Source: Zychaea mexicana (Eukaryota > Mucoromycota > Mucoromycetes > Mucorales > Lichtheimiaceae). From it: a DNA stretch of 64,000 bases. The stretch is taken from assembly GCF_025766255.1 (NCBI RefSeq), contig NW_026516764.1:62001-126000 (forward strand), written 5' to 3'. Positions 35,783 to 47,846 of the stretch are shown piece by piece. Each line of letters begins with the position of its first letter. The stretch's first letter is position 1. Both the position numbers and the translations under genes were made by a program. The notes under the pieces were generated by a model that saw nothing but the letters and a program-made list of their open reading frames with translations, ran no database searches and was not told the origin of the DNA.

Positions 35783-37899
35783 ATGACCACAGAGGACGAA
35801 TTCGATCCTGACGATATTCTCTATGAAATCAACCGCAAACTCGCCAATGTATCCCTGACCCAGTTGAACTTTAATAGTGAACATGACATTGTTCAAAAAG
35901 ACACTGTATGTATAGGTGTACTGTTTACTACCACTACAACGATACACGCGTAGTATCAAAGGGCGAGGAGAACGACCGGAGTTGCAGTGACAACTAACTT
36001 ATGCATAGTTGCCAGAGATCAAATATTATCTTTGTAACTCACGGCCGAACGAGCGTGAATGTTTCCAGAGCGTACAAATGCTACGAAAGTATTTGACCCA
36101 AGGTAAAATATATACATGGATGTGTTAAACGGGAGATCTGATGCAAAGAAGAAAAAAAAGTTTTATTAAAAAACAAAGCTAAATGTCATTGACGCGATAC
36201 ATATAGCAAGCAGCTCAAACGCATGTGTTGATGACATTCTCAACCTGGACGTATTACCACGATTGCGCGAGCTTTTGGTTCTCGATGACCAGCAGGGTAT
36301 ACAGGTACGTGCTTTGTCTTACACACTTCTTTCAGTTTGGAATGGGAAAGCTAATTTGATCTATTAGTTTGAAGCAGCCTGGATTGTCACGAACATTGCG
36401 GTATAATCTTACTCCTTCTTCTATGCCTTGTCCCAACTCGTTTCCGCAGCAAACCCACAACATATTTCTTTCTTCTATCTCTCTATCTATATCCTTTTGG
36501 CTGTCTCTCTTGACACTGCTGCGTCTGTAGCTCACTAATTTATTGTGTATGGTGTGTGTTAGGCCGGTTCCTCCAAACAAACAGAACAGCTGGTGAACGC
36601 TGATTTCATTGCCGGTCTGCTACAATGTTTGCACTCTCAAAAGACAGCCAGCAACGTCAAGACACAGGTAAATCCCCAAAAAGAGGTCGGGTTAAAGGAA
36701 TGCGTTGAGTGAGGAGGTGAAAACTAAAAGAATAAGGGGGGGTGGTAAACTTTAGGCGGCCTGGGCATTATCAAACTTTGCAGGCGAATCACCTCAACTA
36801 CGACAACTCTTGTGTCAAAACGATGCAATCGCAGCAGTGGCCCAAGTACTGATCGACACATCTGCCAAAGCCAGAGAGGATGCTCGCGACTGTGGGTGTT
36901 ATGGCGAAATCACATCCATCTTTGACGACGAATTATTAACAGACATCAAGGCGTTGACCTGGGCAATATCCAACATGAGCCGGGGTGGATTTTATACAGC
37001 GGATTACTGGCCAAAGGTTCGAAAACTGCCCTAACCCATGCTCTTTAATTTTGGACTCAATCTTTTTTGGATGATGCGACTCAACGTGTTGACGGTTTTA
37101 CATAGTATGTCCTAGCATTTGAAGCGCTTTCACATTGCATTCTGTTCGATCATGTTGACCTATGGATTGATGGAGGGTATAAAAAACAGAATTATTGTAA
37201 ATTTTTATCTTTTACAGTGCCATTAACCCCAAAGCTTTTCCTTGTCACAAAAAAAAACAAACTAGATGGGGGTTATCACGTATTCTACACAACATGCATG
37301 GCGTGACACCGTTTTACGAAAACTTTACATTCTCATCACAACTACCCGCACGACTTGCCGAACTGCTGCAGTAAGCTCTTGATTTCTCTGGCACTAGCTT
37401 TGCACAAAAAAAAAAAAAGATAACAAAAAAGCTGTGTACATGTAGCGAGGACGGAAGAGGAGTGACGATACCTATTCTACGCGCGCTGATCAACATCACC
37501 TCACTCCCAGACATGTATTGTATGCGACTGATCGACAAGCAACTTGTACGACGTTTGATTCCATTCATGTCACCAGAGACTGAGACGGCCGTTCGACGAG
37601 ACACGTATCTGGTGGTTGCAAATCTGGTAGCGTGCAACGAAGACTTTGTAGAGAGGACCATGTTGGTAGAAGCCCGTTTGATCCATTATGCACGTGACCA
37701 TATCTGCGTGCCTCACCACACGTATCATGCCGGAGAATGGACACCCAGCAGCAACAACAAGCTTAAATCTGGAACGATGGTTGAAGAGTGGAAAATCACT
37801 ACAGACGCGCTATGGATCATTTGCAATTTCCTGACTGCTGGTAGTGAGGAGAATATCTCGTAAGTCTTTCTCTTTCATACAAATCATGGGAAAGATCAT

Positions 37900-37931
<32 letters not shown>

Positions 37932-38447
37932 GAAATTGGAAAAAGAGAGAGTTAGAACTAAAAACCATCTTGTTCTTTAATATAAAGAACACTGCTAGAT
38001 CGCTTCCGAGACCTGCCGCGCGCTTTAATGAAACTTGTGCAATACGATCCACACGCGATGCCGCATACCGTTGCAACCAAGGTGGTCGACGCCATGATCC
38101 AACTCGTGGGTAAGGTCGGCGAGCAATATGGGAACGAGTGGTTTGTCGATACCTGGAGGAGCCTGGACTTGGAAAACAAGCTGCGGGCATTGGCAGAAGC
38201 ACACCCGACATGCAAACCCTTGCTTGAAAGCTGTGCGGAAATGACTGCACTGCTGGTGTCCAAAAACAACAAAACAGCAGCAGCAGCAACAACAACACCA
38301 TTGGATGCTTCGGGTGGCATGGCGGCAGCGTTCGGCCTCAACGTGCCTCGGAAAAATGTCAGTGCCAGCAAACGAAGGGTATTGCATGGATTTGAGGATG
38401 GGGATGTACGCTTGATCGAAAATGCAGTTGGCAAGCTTAGTATTTGA
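35783..38447 (+). CDS. Importin-alpha-like armadillo-repeat protein
   Basis: About 560 residues over roughly eight exons from ATG 35783 (MTTEDEFDPDDILYEINRKL). Armadillo repeats follow with importin-alpha hallmarks: FEAAWIVTNIAAGSSKQTEQ, AAWALSNFAGESPQLRQLL, LTWAISNMSRGG, ILRALINITSLPD, ALWIICNFLTAG. These Trp/Asn positions form the NLS-binding groove in classical importin-alpha. The basic N-terminal importin-beta-binding (IBB) domain is missing and replaced by an acidic segment. It therefore may not ride on importin-beta; it could be an adaptor, a regulator or an assembly factor. The splice near 37857-37979 restores EENIS-TLLDRFRDLPRALM. The C-terminus is low-complexity, ending in GKLSI. Confidence 0.75.
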
Positions 38448-39740
38448 AATCACACACAAGGAACGGAGGAATCTACTCAACAGACATAATACATATTTTT
38501 CCTTTGCCCCACCCACCCACCCGTTATATAATCATTCTGTTCATCCTGCGTTATTTATCAACGAAGGTGGATGGGTGACTCTTGATCATCGTATAGTACG
38601 TGTAATAACGAGATCAGAGTACTTTTTTTTTTACTGTAAACCATCCTATATGACAAAAGAGTCGGATGACAAGAGGTGGGGGGGTTGCACATGTACCACT
38701 GTGGCAATTCTACACACTCACGCACATTTCTGTCGTCCAGAGATGTTTCTGAGCTCACAACGACCCGTAGTAGCTGTGCTGTTGTTGGGAAAACGGACGC
38801 CAAATGGTTGCCTGATTTGTCTCCTTGGTTACCCCACGGCCGTTGTCATGGAGATCATGGTAACGCATTACGTACATTTTGAGTGATGATGGATTTAAAC
38901 AAGTCCCTCTGTTCCACCAAACATTGACTTTTAAAAAAAAAGTTAAACTCTCACACACTCCTTTTACGATTCGGTTCGGCCCTCACCTGTCAAGTCCGTG
39001 GGACGTGAGGTGAGGAATACGACATGATAATAGACCAAAAAAATACCGTTTGTTCAGGGTAAAATGAATCAGCGATCATATGTAAAACCCAGCATACACT
39101 TCTTGAAAGTATACCGCTGAACCCCCACTCTACTCTATTTTTTTTGGTTTTACAACAGATCCACGGAGTTACACAAAGTACCGTATCAAGCCTTGAACTG
39201 TTTGAAAAGTCAAACACAAACAAACCCCTTTTGTTGCGTATATGTGTAATTCTGCCATTTTCAATCAATAATAAAAAAAAAGACACGTGACGACACACAC
39301 TTTTACTTGTAAATGTACAGAAAAAAAGCTCAAAAGGAGGGGGGGAGTGTATTTTCTACCCTATCCAATTTTTCATCATGTCGCACACACGAAATCAAAT
39401 CAAGGTGTGACACTGTCTTTTTCTTCCCTTGTCCATGCATACTACACAGAAACATGGTTGGAACTAGCAAATCAATGGCTCACATACATGTCTGATGAAG
39501 TAGAAGGGGGAAAAAAGGGACAGGAAATGTTGGGTAAAATCCAGAAAGAGTGAGTGGGGGGCGGGGGGTAGATCCAAGAAGTATAACTGTGTTGAGTAAG
39601 CACAATAAGGTTCTGAACAAGAAATTTTTTTTTTCCTACGTGGTCGCGCCCCCCCTCTCCCTCACCTCAGGGCACAGCGCTCTCTCTCTCTTTCTTTCCC
39701 TCTCTCTTCTTCCAATCTTATTTAACTCAGCAAAAAAGAG
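38448..39740. other. Non-coding interval
   Basis: 1.3 kb without a supportable gene. CT-rich runs at 39680-39708 just upstream of the transporter ATG look promoter-like. Short frames here have no protein-like features. Confidence 0.55.
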
Positions 39741-41488
39741 ATGGCGACCATCAAGAAATTGATTGATAGGAAAACGGCCGCCACCGAGAACGATATACAT
39801 ACGGACGAAGATGTTGAAAGCATAGCAACCCACCCCACACTCCAAGATCCACCCGATGGGGGTCGAGGCTGGCTTGTCGTTGTCGGATGTTTCTTTGTAA
39901 GTTCCCATGGGACCGGATCCTTCCACACAGCTTCAAGAAATATACTGACTCTATTTCTTTTCTTATACGGCATCACACAGGGTCTATTCAGCACGTAAGC
40001 TATCCCTCCAGTGACATCAAGCAATGATTGCACACAGACGTTCTTCTAACTTGCATAGATGTAAATAAACTCCATCACGACACTAGTCAAGGTGTTTGGT
40101 ACTCTTGGTAAGAAACGCCACCCTCCTCAATGATGTATATATATGTGTGTACCTAGTAGCAAGTTTATGCATTAATTATTTTCTATCACTACTACCACAG
40201 GGGCACCTTTTTAGCATACTACAATGAACACATGTTTCCACAACACATGACAGAACTGTCGTGGATCGGCTCACTGTGGCTAGCAATGAGCGTCATTCTT
40301 GGTCCCTTTTTCAACTATTTGGCATGGCGGATCGGTTACTTTTGGCTACTTGTCGCTGGCGCATTGTGTTCGTGCCTGGGATTCATGATGGCCAGTTTGG
40401 CTTCCGAGATTTGGCACTTGTACTTGACACAAGGGTTCTTGTTGGGACTGGGCGCTTCGTTGGTTTGGTTTCCTTGTATTTCAGCACCTCAGTCTTGGTT
40501 TATGGAGCGCAGAGGATTGGCCGTCGGTCTTGCCATGGCTGGGTCCGGGTGTGGTGGGTTGGTGTTTAACAATGTTGCTCAGGCGTTGATGAAGACCGTC
40601 GGTATTCACTGGGCGATGCGGATTCTTGGGTTTATCGTTTTGGTCCTCTTGGCCTTTTCAACCCAAGTCGTTCGTCCCCTCAATCCTCCTCGCAAACCTG
40701 GGTTCCCTGTCACTTTGGTGCCTTTCAAGAATGTCCAGTTTTGTATTCTTTTCGTCATCCAAGTGATCACTAACTTTGCCTTCAACGTAAGAGGCCCCCT
40801 TCATTTTCTGGAACTTGTTTTTATCGAAAGACGCTTCCTACTAATCCTTCACTTTGCTCATTATTGTCTTCTGCTTGCATATTAGATTCCATCCACATTT
40901 TTACCTTGTAAGTGATAGATAGTTCCAACCCAGAGGAGAGTACACAAAAAGTGTACTCATATGGTTTTCTTCTTTTTAGCATACGCACAACATGTTGGAT
41001 CAGGCGACTGGACGGCAACCAACATGAGCGCCATCATGTCCGGTATCATGGTGGTTGGCAAAGTCGGCAGTGGATGGGCAAGTGACCGTATAGGCCGAGC
41101 CAACATGAACACCATTGTCATCATGATGGCCGGTCTTTTGTGCCTCGTGCTATGGCTTCCTGCCAAGAACGAGGCCACGGTGTGGGCATTTGCTGCGTTG
41201 TTCGGCGTCTTTGGTGGTGGTTACATGGCCATGATCCCTTCTCTGCTCGTCCAGGTCGTCGGCGCAGACCAACTCGAGGCCGCAAATGGTTTGGTCTTTT
41301 TCGGTTGGTTGTTTGGTGGTATCTTTGGCTCTCCTATCTCTTCTACCTTGATTGATGAAAACGGGCCTGATGGCCCCCAGTATTGGCGTGCCATTGTTTT
41401 TGGTGGTGTCATGATGTTTGGTGCGGGCGTGCTCGCTCTCGTTGTCAAGATCATGCGCGGTGGATTCAACCCTTTCCGGAAAGTTTAA
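39741..41488 (+). CDS. MFS monocarboxylate-type transporter
   Basis: Plasma-membrane solute transporter of the monocarboxylate (SLC16/MCH-like) branch; substrate unknown. Signature DPPDGGRGWLVVVGCFF opens membrane segment 1. Inferred exons: 39741-39896, 39981-39994 (14 nt), 40087-40107 (21 nt), 40201-40786, 40886-40907 (22 nt) and 40980-41488. All join in phase to give 435 residues (for example FFGLFS-TQGVWYSW-GTFLAYYNEHMFP). The second half contains GKVGSGWASDRIGRANM (the loop 8-9 G-x-x-x-D-R motif), as in MFS. About twelve membrane segments by hydropathy. The cytoplasmic N-terminus is short (about 40 residues). Confidence 0.87.
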
Positions 41489-41916
41489 TTTTTGCCTCCC
41501 TCACCCTCTTTAATAATATTATTCTGTCGGTTAACAACCCCTCTAATACGACATCATGTATATATATTATACCTTACTTCTTCATAAAAGTAATTTATCA
41601 TCTAGTGATACACTTTTGGAATAATGTCAGTTAGCGACTACATACAGTAGTAGAAACCGAACGGTTTGGTCGACTGTCCAATATTTGCCATGGATAAAAT
41701 CGCAAGATGGAATTGCCTGCAGGCGGTATATAAGACATCTTTTTGCGGTATACAAGCAGTTTAGAGACTCTATATTTATTTTCTCCAGCTTACGTAAAAG
41801 TGATGAATTATTACAAATATTATAAAAATCATTATATATATATATAATATATATTTCAATTTAAAATGTACACTACATATATATATATATATATAAACAG
41901 AGTGGTTAAATAACTA
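41489..41916. other. Convergent 3' region
   Basis: Between the transporter and F-BAR stops. (AT)n runs at 41832-41850 and 41878-41894. No gene seen. Confidence 0.65.
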
Positions 41917-44900
41917 TTAGTTGCTAGGTTGTATGGTTTCCATGTAATTTCCGGGTACAAGTGCTCGTCCTGGTCGCTTTGGATCCAATAATTCCGCTTC
42001 CCACCATCCATCCGGTTGCTTGTGCACAACAGCAAATACATCACCCACATTGAATGACATTTCCTGTGGAATCTTGGCTTTGTAGGCCCACATTGAACGT
42101 GCTAAAATAATTTTTGAATCATTGATGAATAATTAAAAATGTATGTTTTCTTGATATCAAAAAGAAAAAGCAGTTACCATAATGAAGAATCGGCGCGCCG
42201 TCTGAAAGTCGCTCTGATTGTGTTGCTGCTTGTTGTTGATCGTTTGTGGGATCTTGTTTGGACATGGGCGGCTGTTGCGGCATGGGTGGTGGTTGCTGCT
42301 GCTGATGCTGCTTATCCTTCTTTCCAAAGAATGGAATGGACACACGCCCACCAAAATGACCATGCTCTTTATTCTGAGTTGCTGGCGGTGGTCGTGTCTC
42401 TTGTTGTTGTTGCTGTTGCTGCATCATTCCCATATCCGCATAGGTAGACTGATGTCGTCGTGCAACGTTACTATTAAATCGCGTATCCTCGCGCTGTTGT
42501 TGATAGCGTTGTTGTTGTTGTTGGTATGAATCGGACCCTGCACTTTCTCCATGCTTCAGGATATAATCTTCTCCAGGCATTGGCGGGACGATATCAGCAC
42601 CGCTTTCAGGTAATCGTGGTCCATTCACACTATTTTGACGCCCAAGTCCTGTAGCAGTCGTAGTAGCACGCTTATATAAATTCGTGACAGCCTGCGAATC
42701 ATTCGATCCTTGTTGCCATGGCGCAGCGCGAATACCAGGATTGACTGTGCTGGCCGTTTCAGGGGATGAGAAATTGTTGGCTTGCTGTAACTGAGCACGA
42801 ACCGTCGTCATGACTTGATGTGCGGCCGCACCAGGGTTGGTATCAATGTGTAGTTTAGGCCGTTGTTGTTGCTGTGCTGCTGCTGCTCCATCTTCAATCG
42901 TACTCTGTCGATCGTAGATTCGTGCATTTTGTGATCGTACTGGAAGTTGTTGCGGTCGACGCATCGATGAAATCATCCATTTTTCTTCTCTGGGCTTTCG
43001 TTGTGTCAACGGTGGAAACTCGTCTTCACTTTCATCGTCGTCATCATCGTCCTTCTTGTTGCTGTTGACAGGTCCTGGTATAGGTGTACTTACTGCTGCT
43101 GTCGCTGCCGAAAAAGTTGTTGTTGTTGCAGATGCGTTGGTGACAGTAACAGGAGCTGTTCCTGTTGTTGAAGAACGTTGGTTTTCTTGACTGTTACGTT
43201 TTGTTTCTGGATCGTATATTGGGTTGGGAATGGGCTTGAAGCGTAAATTGCCACCGCCCGATTCGATGCCGCTGTTGTTTTTGAGTGAAGAAGGTGGTGT
43301 GGCGCGTTGTGGTATATCGGAGGATGAGGGAGACATGTTGACAGGTGGGGCTGATGCAGGAGTTGGTTGTTGTTGTTGCTGTTGTGATGGGCCGGGAGAA
43401 ATCGAGCGTGGGATGGGTGGTGAGGACGTGTCAGAAGGTGTCGCACTGCTAGAGGATGGGACATTGTTGCTGAGGGGAGGAGCAGTATGGGATGGTGATG
43501 ATACACCCACTGCAGATAATCTAGATCGACTTGATTCCGAGGGGTGCATAACAGGAATAGGCGCTGAACTGGATGCTGCATTCACCGCATTCGCTAGTGC
43601 AGACGGTGTTATAGAACTCAAAGGTTGTTGCGGGCTCGTTGGATCGTCTGTCGCTGGGGTGGTTACCACCGCTGGTGTTTGTGACGATCCTGTAGATGGA
43701 GGGGGAGGAGAAATCGGTCGTTGTGTTTGTGCTGGGTGATGATTATTTGCCATGGATCCAGCTGGTTGTTGCTGTTGTTGTTGTTGTGTTGCCCATACCA
43801 ACGACTGTCGCAGGCCTCCATTGCTCACATCCAACGATGTCCCCACACTGCTAAGCATGTTTTCGACCTCTTCAAATGCAAACGACACGGTATCGTGATC
43901 GTCTCGCCCTTGATGATTCTGTCGGTCACGATACATTGCCCTTTCTTTGGAAGGAGCGGGGTTTATAATGGGAGGTACCGATTGTCGCATAGCAGCGGTA
44001 GTGGTGGTGGTGGTTGTAGCGGGAATGTTTTCTGAGAGATCCCGTGTGCTCGCGGCACTGTTGCGCGTATTATCAAATCCGCTTTGTCCACTTTGGCGTG
44101 ATCGGGAAGAGCTGATTGAAGGTGGTGACGGTTTATTGTACGTTTCTTCAGGTACATCCGGTAATGCAGTAGGTGGCGGTGGTAGTGCTATCGTGGGTGG
44201 CGGCGCTTGAGATCCTCGATTAGGATGCGCACCTGGTTGTGACAGGTCTTCGTATGGCATCAAATCTGACGGGCACAAAAAAAAAAGTCAATAAAGGCAG
44301 AAATTGACCTCCTCCTCCTCCTTTGCCAAGAATCCCAGATCTATTTCTATATCCGTACCTGTCACTCTGGTGCCTGTGCTATACTTGCCAATAAATGTCT
44401 GTACGTCTTGTTGCACGTCGGTCGATTCGAGAGAGCTACGGATTCTTTCGCAGCATTGATCGTCTACAATATATACACTAGACATCATATTTGCGAATCT
44501 AAAACAAAAGATACATGAGAACAAAAACAAAAACATTGGTACATTGGTGGCATCAAAGATGACAAAACGTTTACCCCCATAAACTGCTTCGAATAAAGTT
44601 GATGCGTGATTCCTCGAGACCTTGATAGATATCACAAGTGCCACGCCAATCAGCAATCCATTTCTCCGTAACATCGTTTAATACATCGACCGCTCGTTTA
44701 TACTGTTGGTCTATTCTTGAGTCAGTTCTACAAAGATCAAATAAATGCTGGCTATCTGAGATTACTAAACAAGCTTACCAGCCGTTGCTAACAGTTTCTT
44801 CTGCTCCTCGATATCTTCCGCGACCTTTTTTATTATGAAGAGATCATCAGCCACTTGCTAGCCATCTTCTCGTGCTCGTCCTCTCACGGTTTGCATACCT

Positions 44901-45816
44901 GCTGTACTTCATCCGGATCCAATTCCGTCCGTTGGTCTTTCAAATATTTCTCCATCCCTGCCAATTTTGTATGCTCAGCGAAATACTGATCTTTTGCCTG
45001 TCATTAAAAAGGAGAGAGAGGGGGATTCAGATTTTTAGTTTCATACAATCAAGTGAAGAATGTTACTACTTTTTTTCTCCTCTCCAAAAGAAAATCAGAT
45101 ATTACCTTGAGTACATTCGCATGGTGCATAACTCGCAGTTGTTTAGAATTTTCGATCTGTTGTTCTTGCTGGTGGTGGTAGTAGTAGTAGTAGTAGATCA
45201 AGCGTCAGTCAAACGAAACACCATATCTTCCCCTCCCCTTTTGTTTCTGGTGATAAAACTTACAGCTTTGCACTTTTCGTTATGGTCTTTTAAGAATCCA
45301 TTCAACGCGCTTTGCAGGTTGTGTCGAAGCTGTTGGGCCAAGTCCATATGCGCACGCGCTGTCGTTTCAATGGCGCTCGGAATGTGCGATACTGATTCAG
45401 AAAGTGCACCCTCTTCGGCCTGGCCCACCATCATTTGCGATAGCTTTAATAACTTTTCACCATATTCTTCTTCGATTTGCGCTCTGAAGATTGGTTCAGG
45501 GGAAGGGAACGTGCAGCAACACAAATGCCCAACCCCCATGTTTTAGAATTAAAGGACTTCTTTTTTTTTCGGTGTCCTTGTCGTCGTAATAGAAAGAGTG
45601 GTGGCGCTCCCGGCGGGTATTACGTACCTAATCTCGTAGAGGCTGTTGATCTCATCGCACGTTTGTCTTGAGTTTTTTAACTTTTCAGTAACGACCTCGA
45701 CACCCTTGTCATTCTCGTCCTAATTCCACCAAGAAACTTTAAGTCATTGACACAATGGATACTGTGCAATAATTCAGTTGGACATTTACCCAGAAACAAT
45801 CAGCAAAGCGTGCCAT
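41917..45816 (-). CDS. F-BAR / SH3 protein (PCH family, Cdc15/Hof1/Imp2-like)
   Basis: Membrane-curving scaffold, probably of the cytokinetic ring or endocytic sites. ATG 45816 (MARFADCFW). The F-BAR domain spans about 45800-44350: NDKGVEVVTEKLKNSRQTCD, EIRAQIEEEYGEKLLKLSQM, DPDEVQQKVAEDIEEQKK, and RINFIRSSLWGFANMMSSVY. A 600-residue Pro/Ser/Gln-rich disordered middle follows (44278-42190), with many PxxP-like motifs and Q runs. The C-terminal SH3 is MWAYKAKIPQEMSFNVGDVF, then GWWEAELL and LVPGNYMETI, ending at TAA 41917. The order F-BAR, disordered, SH3 matches Cdc15/Hof1/Imp2. Several introns in the F-BAR part. Confidence 0.88.
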
Positions 45817-47480
45817 ATTCAAGTGGGGGCTGGTATTACTAGGCTGTTTTTGTTTTTTTTCTGGTTATCTTGATGCGCGTTTGAGAAAAAGAGAAACAAA
45901 TAGGAGCGCCAAGGTACCGGGAAACTATTATTAAAAAAGACCCAAAGAAAAAATAAATAAATTTGGAACAGAGTTATTTATAGGTCATTAGTCAATGCGC
46001 GCAGTAGATCCGTTTTCCTTTTTTCTAAAGATGTCATCTGCCAGCTGTACCTTTAGCACGCGATACATCATGTATATCCTTGGGCTCAACACTTTCACGA
46101 CATCGAACTACATGTGATTACTTGCATTGAAACTTGGATCAAAAGGTCAAGCGGTTTTCCAGATATTGGCCACCTCTGCTACTAGATTTGCTTGTTTCCT
46201 TAGAGCAGGCCCCTAAATTATAACGGAGATAGCTTGTTCTCGGCCTCCCGTCCCTTGTAGCTTGGTTTCACAAACAATGCGAACCAATTCCAAAAAGTAC
46301 AGTTGAGCTAATACCTAAAAGCAGTTAACGATGGGTTATTTTCTGCTGCTATTCAGTGACTCGAATGATGAATGGGGGGCAGGCATCAGCCAGTATAGCA
46401 CTCTACGCATGAAAGTAGCTGATGCTATTGTATACAACTGTATATACAATAGTGTGAGACGTCGATCGATGTGTGTAACAACTAGCCATTGTTTCGTAGA
46501 ACCTGAGACTACTAGAGTTTCTTTTCGTGTTTCTTCTTGTTGTTGAAACTCATACGCGTTTTTAAACATCTCAAAGTGACCAATTTACTTTTTGCAAATT
46601 ATTCTGAGAAGTTTCACATATGTCCAGGATTGACGTTTTGACCTCCCAGAAAAATGGGATATTTAATTGGATTCAAGGTTGTCAAAATGGTGCGAAAGGT
46701 ACAGAGATGTATGTTGTCGAGGCGAGCAATTCGACAGGCGAACGCGACTCCTCCTACACCGCCCACCCAACACTAATAATTATATTAATAACAATGCCAT
46801 CAATTTGAGGTGCCCACACCGATAACGAAAAGCAAGCAGAAAGACAGCGGTTGAATACGATGCAGGCTACATCTGTATTGCTTGCGCAACGAAAATTGAA
46901 AAGACGGACAACGACATGGCGGTCATGACAAGCATTGGAAAAGTACTTGAAAAAGATAAAAGGCTGCTAAAAGAAAGTCTCTCCCCGGGATGTGGATAGG
47001 AATATAAGGAGCATAGGGACCGGTTCGAAAAAGAACTGGAGCTGAGTTTCATGAAATCCATGGCATGTACTTTTATAACATCTTCAAATGCCTTCTACAT
47101 CAAAACATACACAGGTTTAAGAATCTTTTCACTACAAAGGTCTATAGCAATACAGCTTATACAGAACGATTGCTTATCTACGGCGTACTGTTATTCCGTG
47201 CGGGTACACTGAGTCTTGGGAGTAAAAGTGGATGTAACATGGTATGGTGTAGAGAGTGGCGTACCGCATCATTTCTCTTACAGAGTGACACTTTGTGCTA
47301 TCCAAGACACGCTTATGTAATGTAATTTTTTGATAATAGGAGCATAAGGCGCCAAAGTAGCCGGCATGTGCCCCTCCGCAATCGGTTCCTAAGCGAACCC
47401 CCTATTGATGGCTGAGTGGCGTAAACATCCTCTTTATGCTTGATGCAGGAGAAACTTCTTTTAGGGGGTATAGAAGAATG
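45817..47480. other. Non-coding interval with possible decayed element sequence
   Basis: 1.7 kb. A perfect 10-bp stem hairpin CTATTGTATA/TATACAATAG lies at 46425-46452. Around 46840-47060 frames on the plus strand give helical, charged fragments (DNDMAVMTSIGKVLEKDKR) interrupted by stops and shifts, suggesting a decayed transposon protein. This is weak. No 5' LTR matching 51697-52028 is visible here. Confidence 0.45.
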
Positions 47481-47491
47481 CAGTAGCGTCC

Positions 47492-47812
47492 TCATCGAAT
47501 CCCTTCACACCCACGACCAGCGCAGGTACTGCCGATCAAGGGGCAACCGCGGCGGCGACGACGCCCATTGTCGATCAGGGGCAGCCAGCCGCACCCCTTA
47601 GTGCAACCATTGCGACGACAGTCCCTCCCACGGACACCAACATGGCGACGGCCATTGACGCGTTGCAACGCCATGCAGCAACGACGCGCCAGAACTTCGA
47701 GGGCATCCGGTCAGACCTCGACGCCATCAATAGTCGTTTTGGTCGCCTGGGGGAGGCCACCACCAACACAACTGCAGCTGTCGACAATCTGACGGCGCGG
47801 TTGGGCACCCTC
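47492..47812 (+). pseudogene. gag: gag remnant (N-terminal part only)
   Basis: An open frame begins after a stop near 47475 with SSSNPFTPTTSAGTADQG, then an Ala/Thr-rich stretch and a coiled-coil-like segment (TAIDALQRHAATTRQNFEG, LDAINSRFGRLGEA). It ends at TARLGTLS just before the pol region. There is no capsid major-homology region or CCHC knuckle, and no ATG before codon 47642. A deletion of the gag middle and C-terminus is the simplest reading. Confidence 0.6.
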
Positions 47813-47846
47813 TCATGCTTTCTCTTTAACAGACGCTACTGTTCAT

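Noticed and set aside
42139..44210. Several plus-strand open frames opposite the F-BAR/SH3 gene
   Set aside because: They are shadows of CAG/CAA-rich low-complexity coding sequence on the minus strand.
46331..46546. 71-codon plus-strand frame
   Set aside because: No protein-like features; the region contains a hairpin and AT-rich sequence only.
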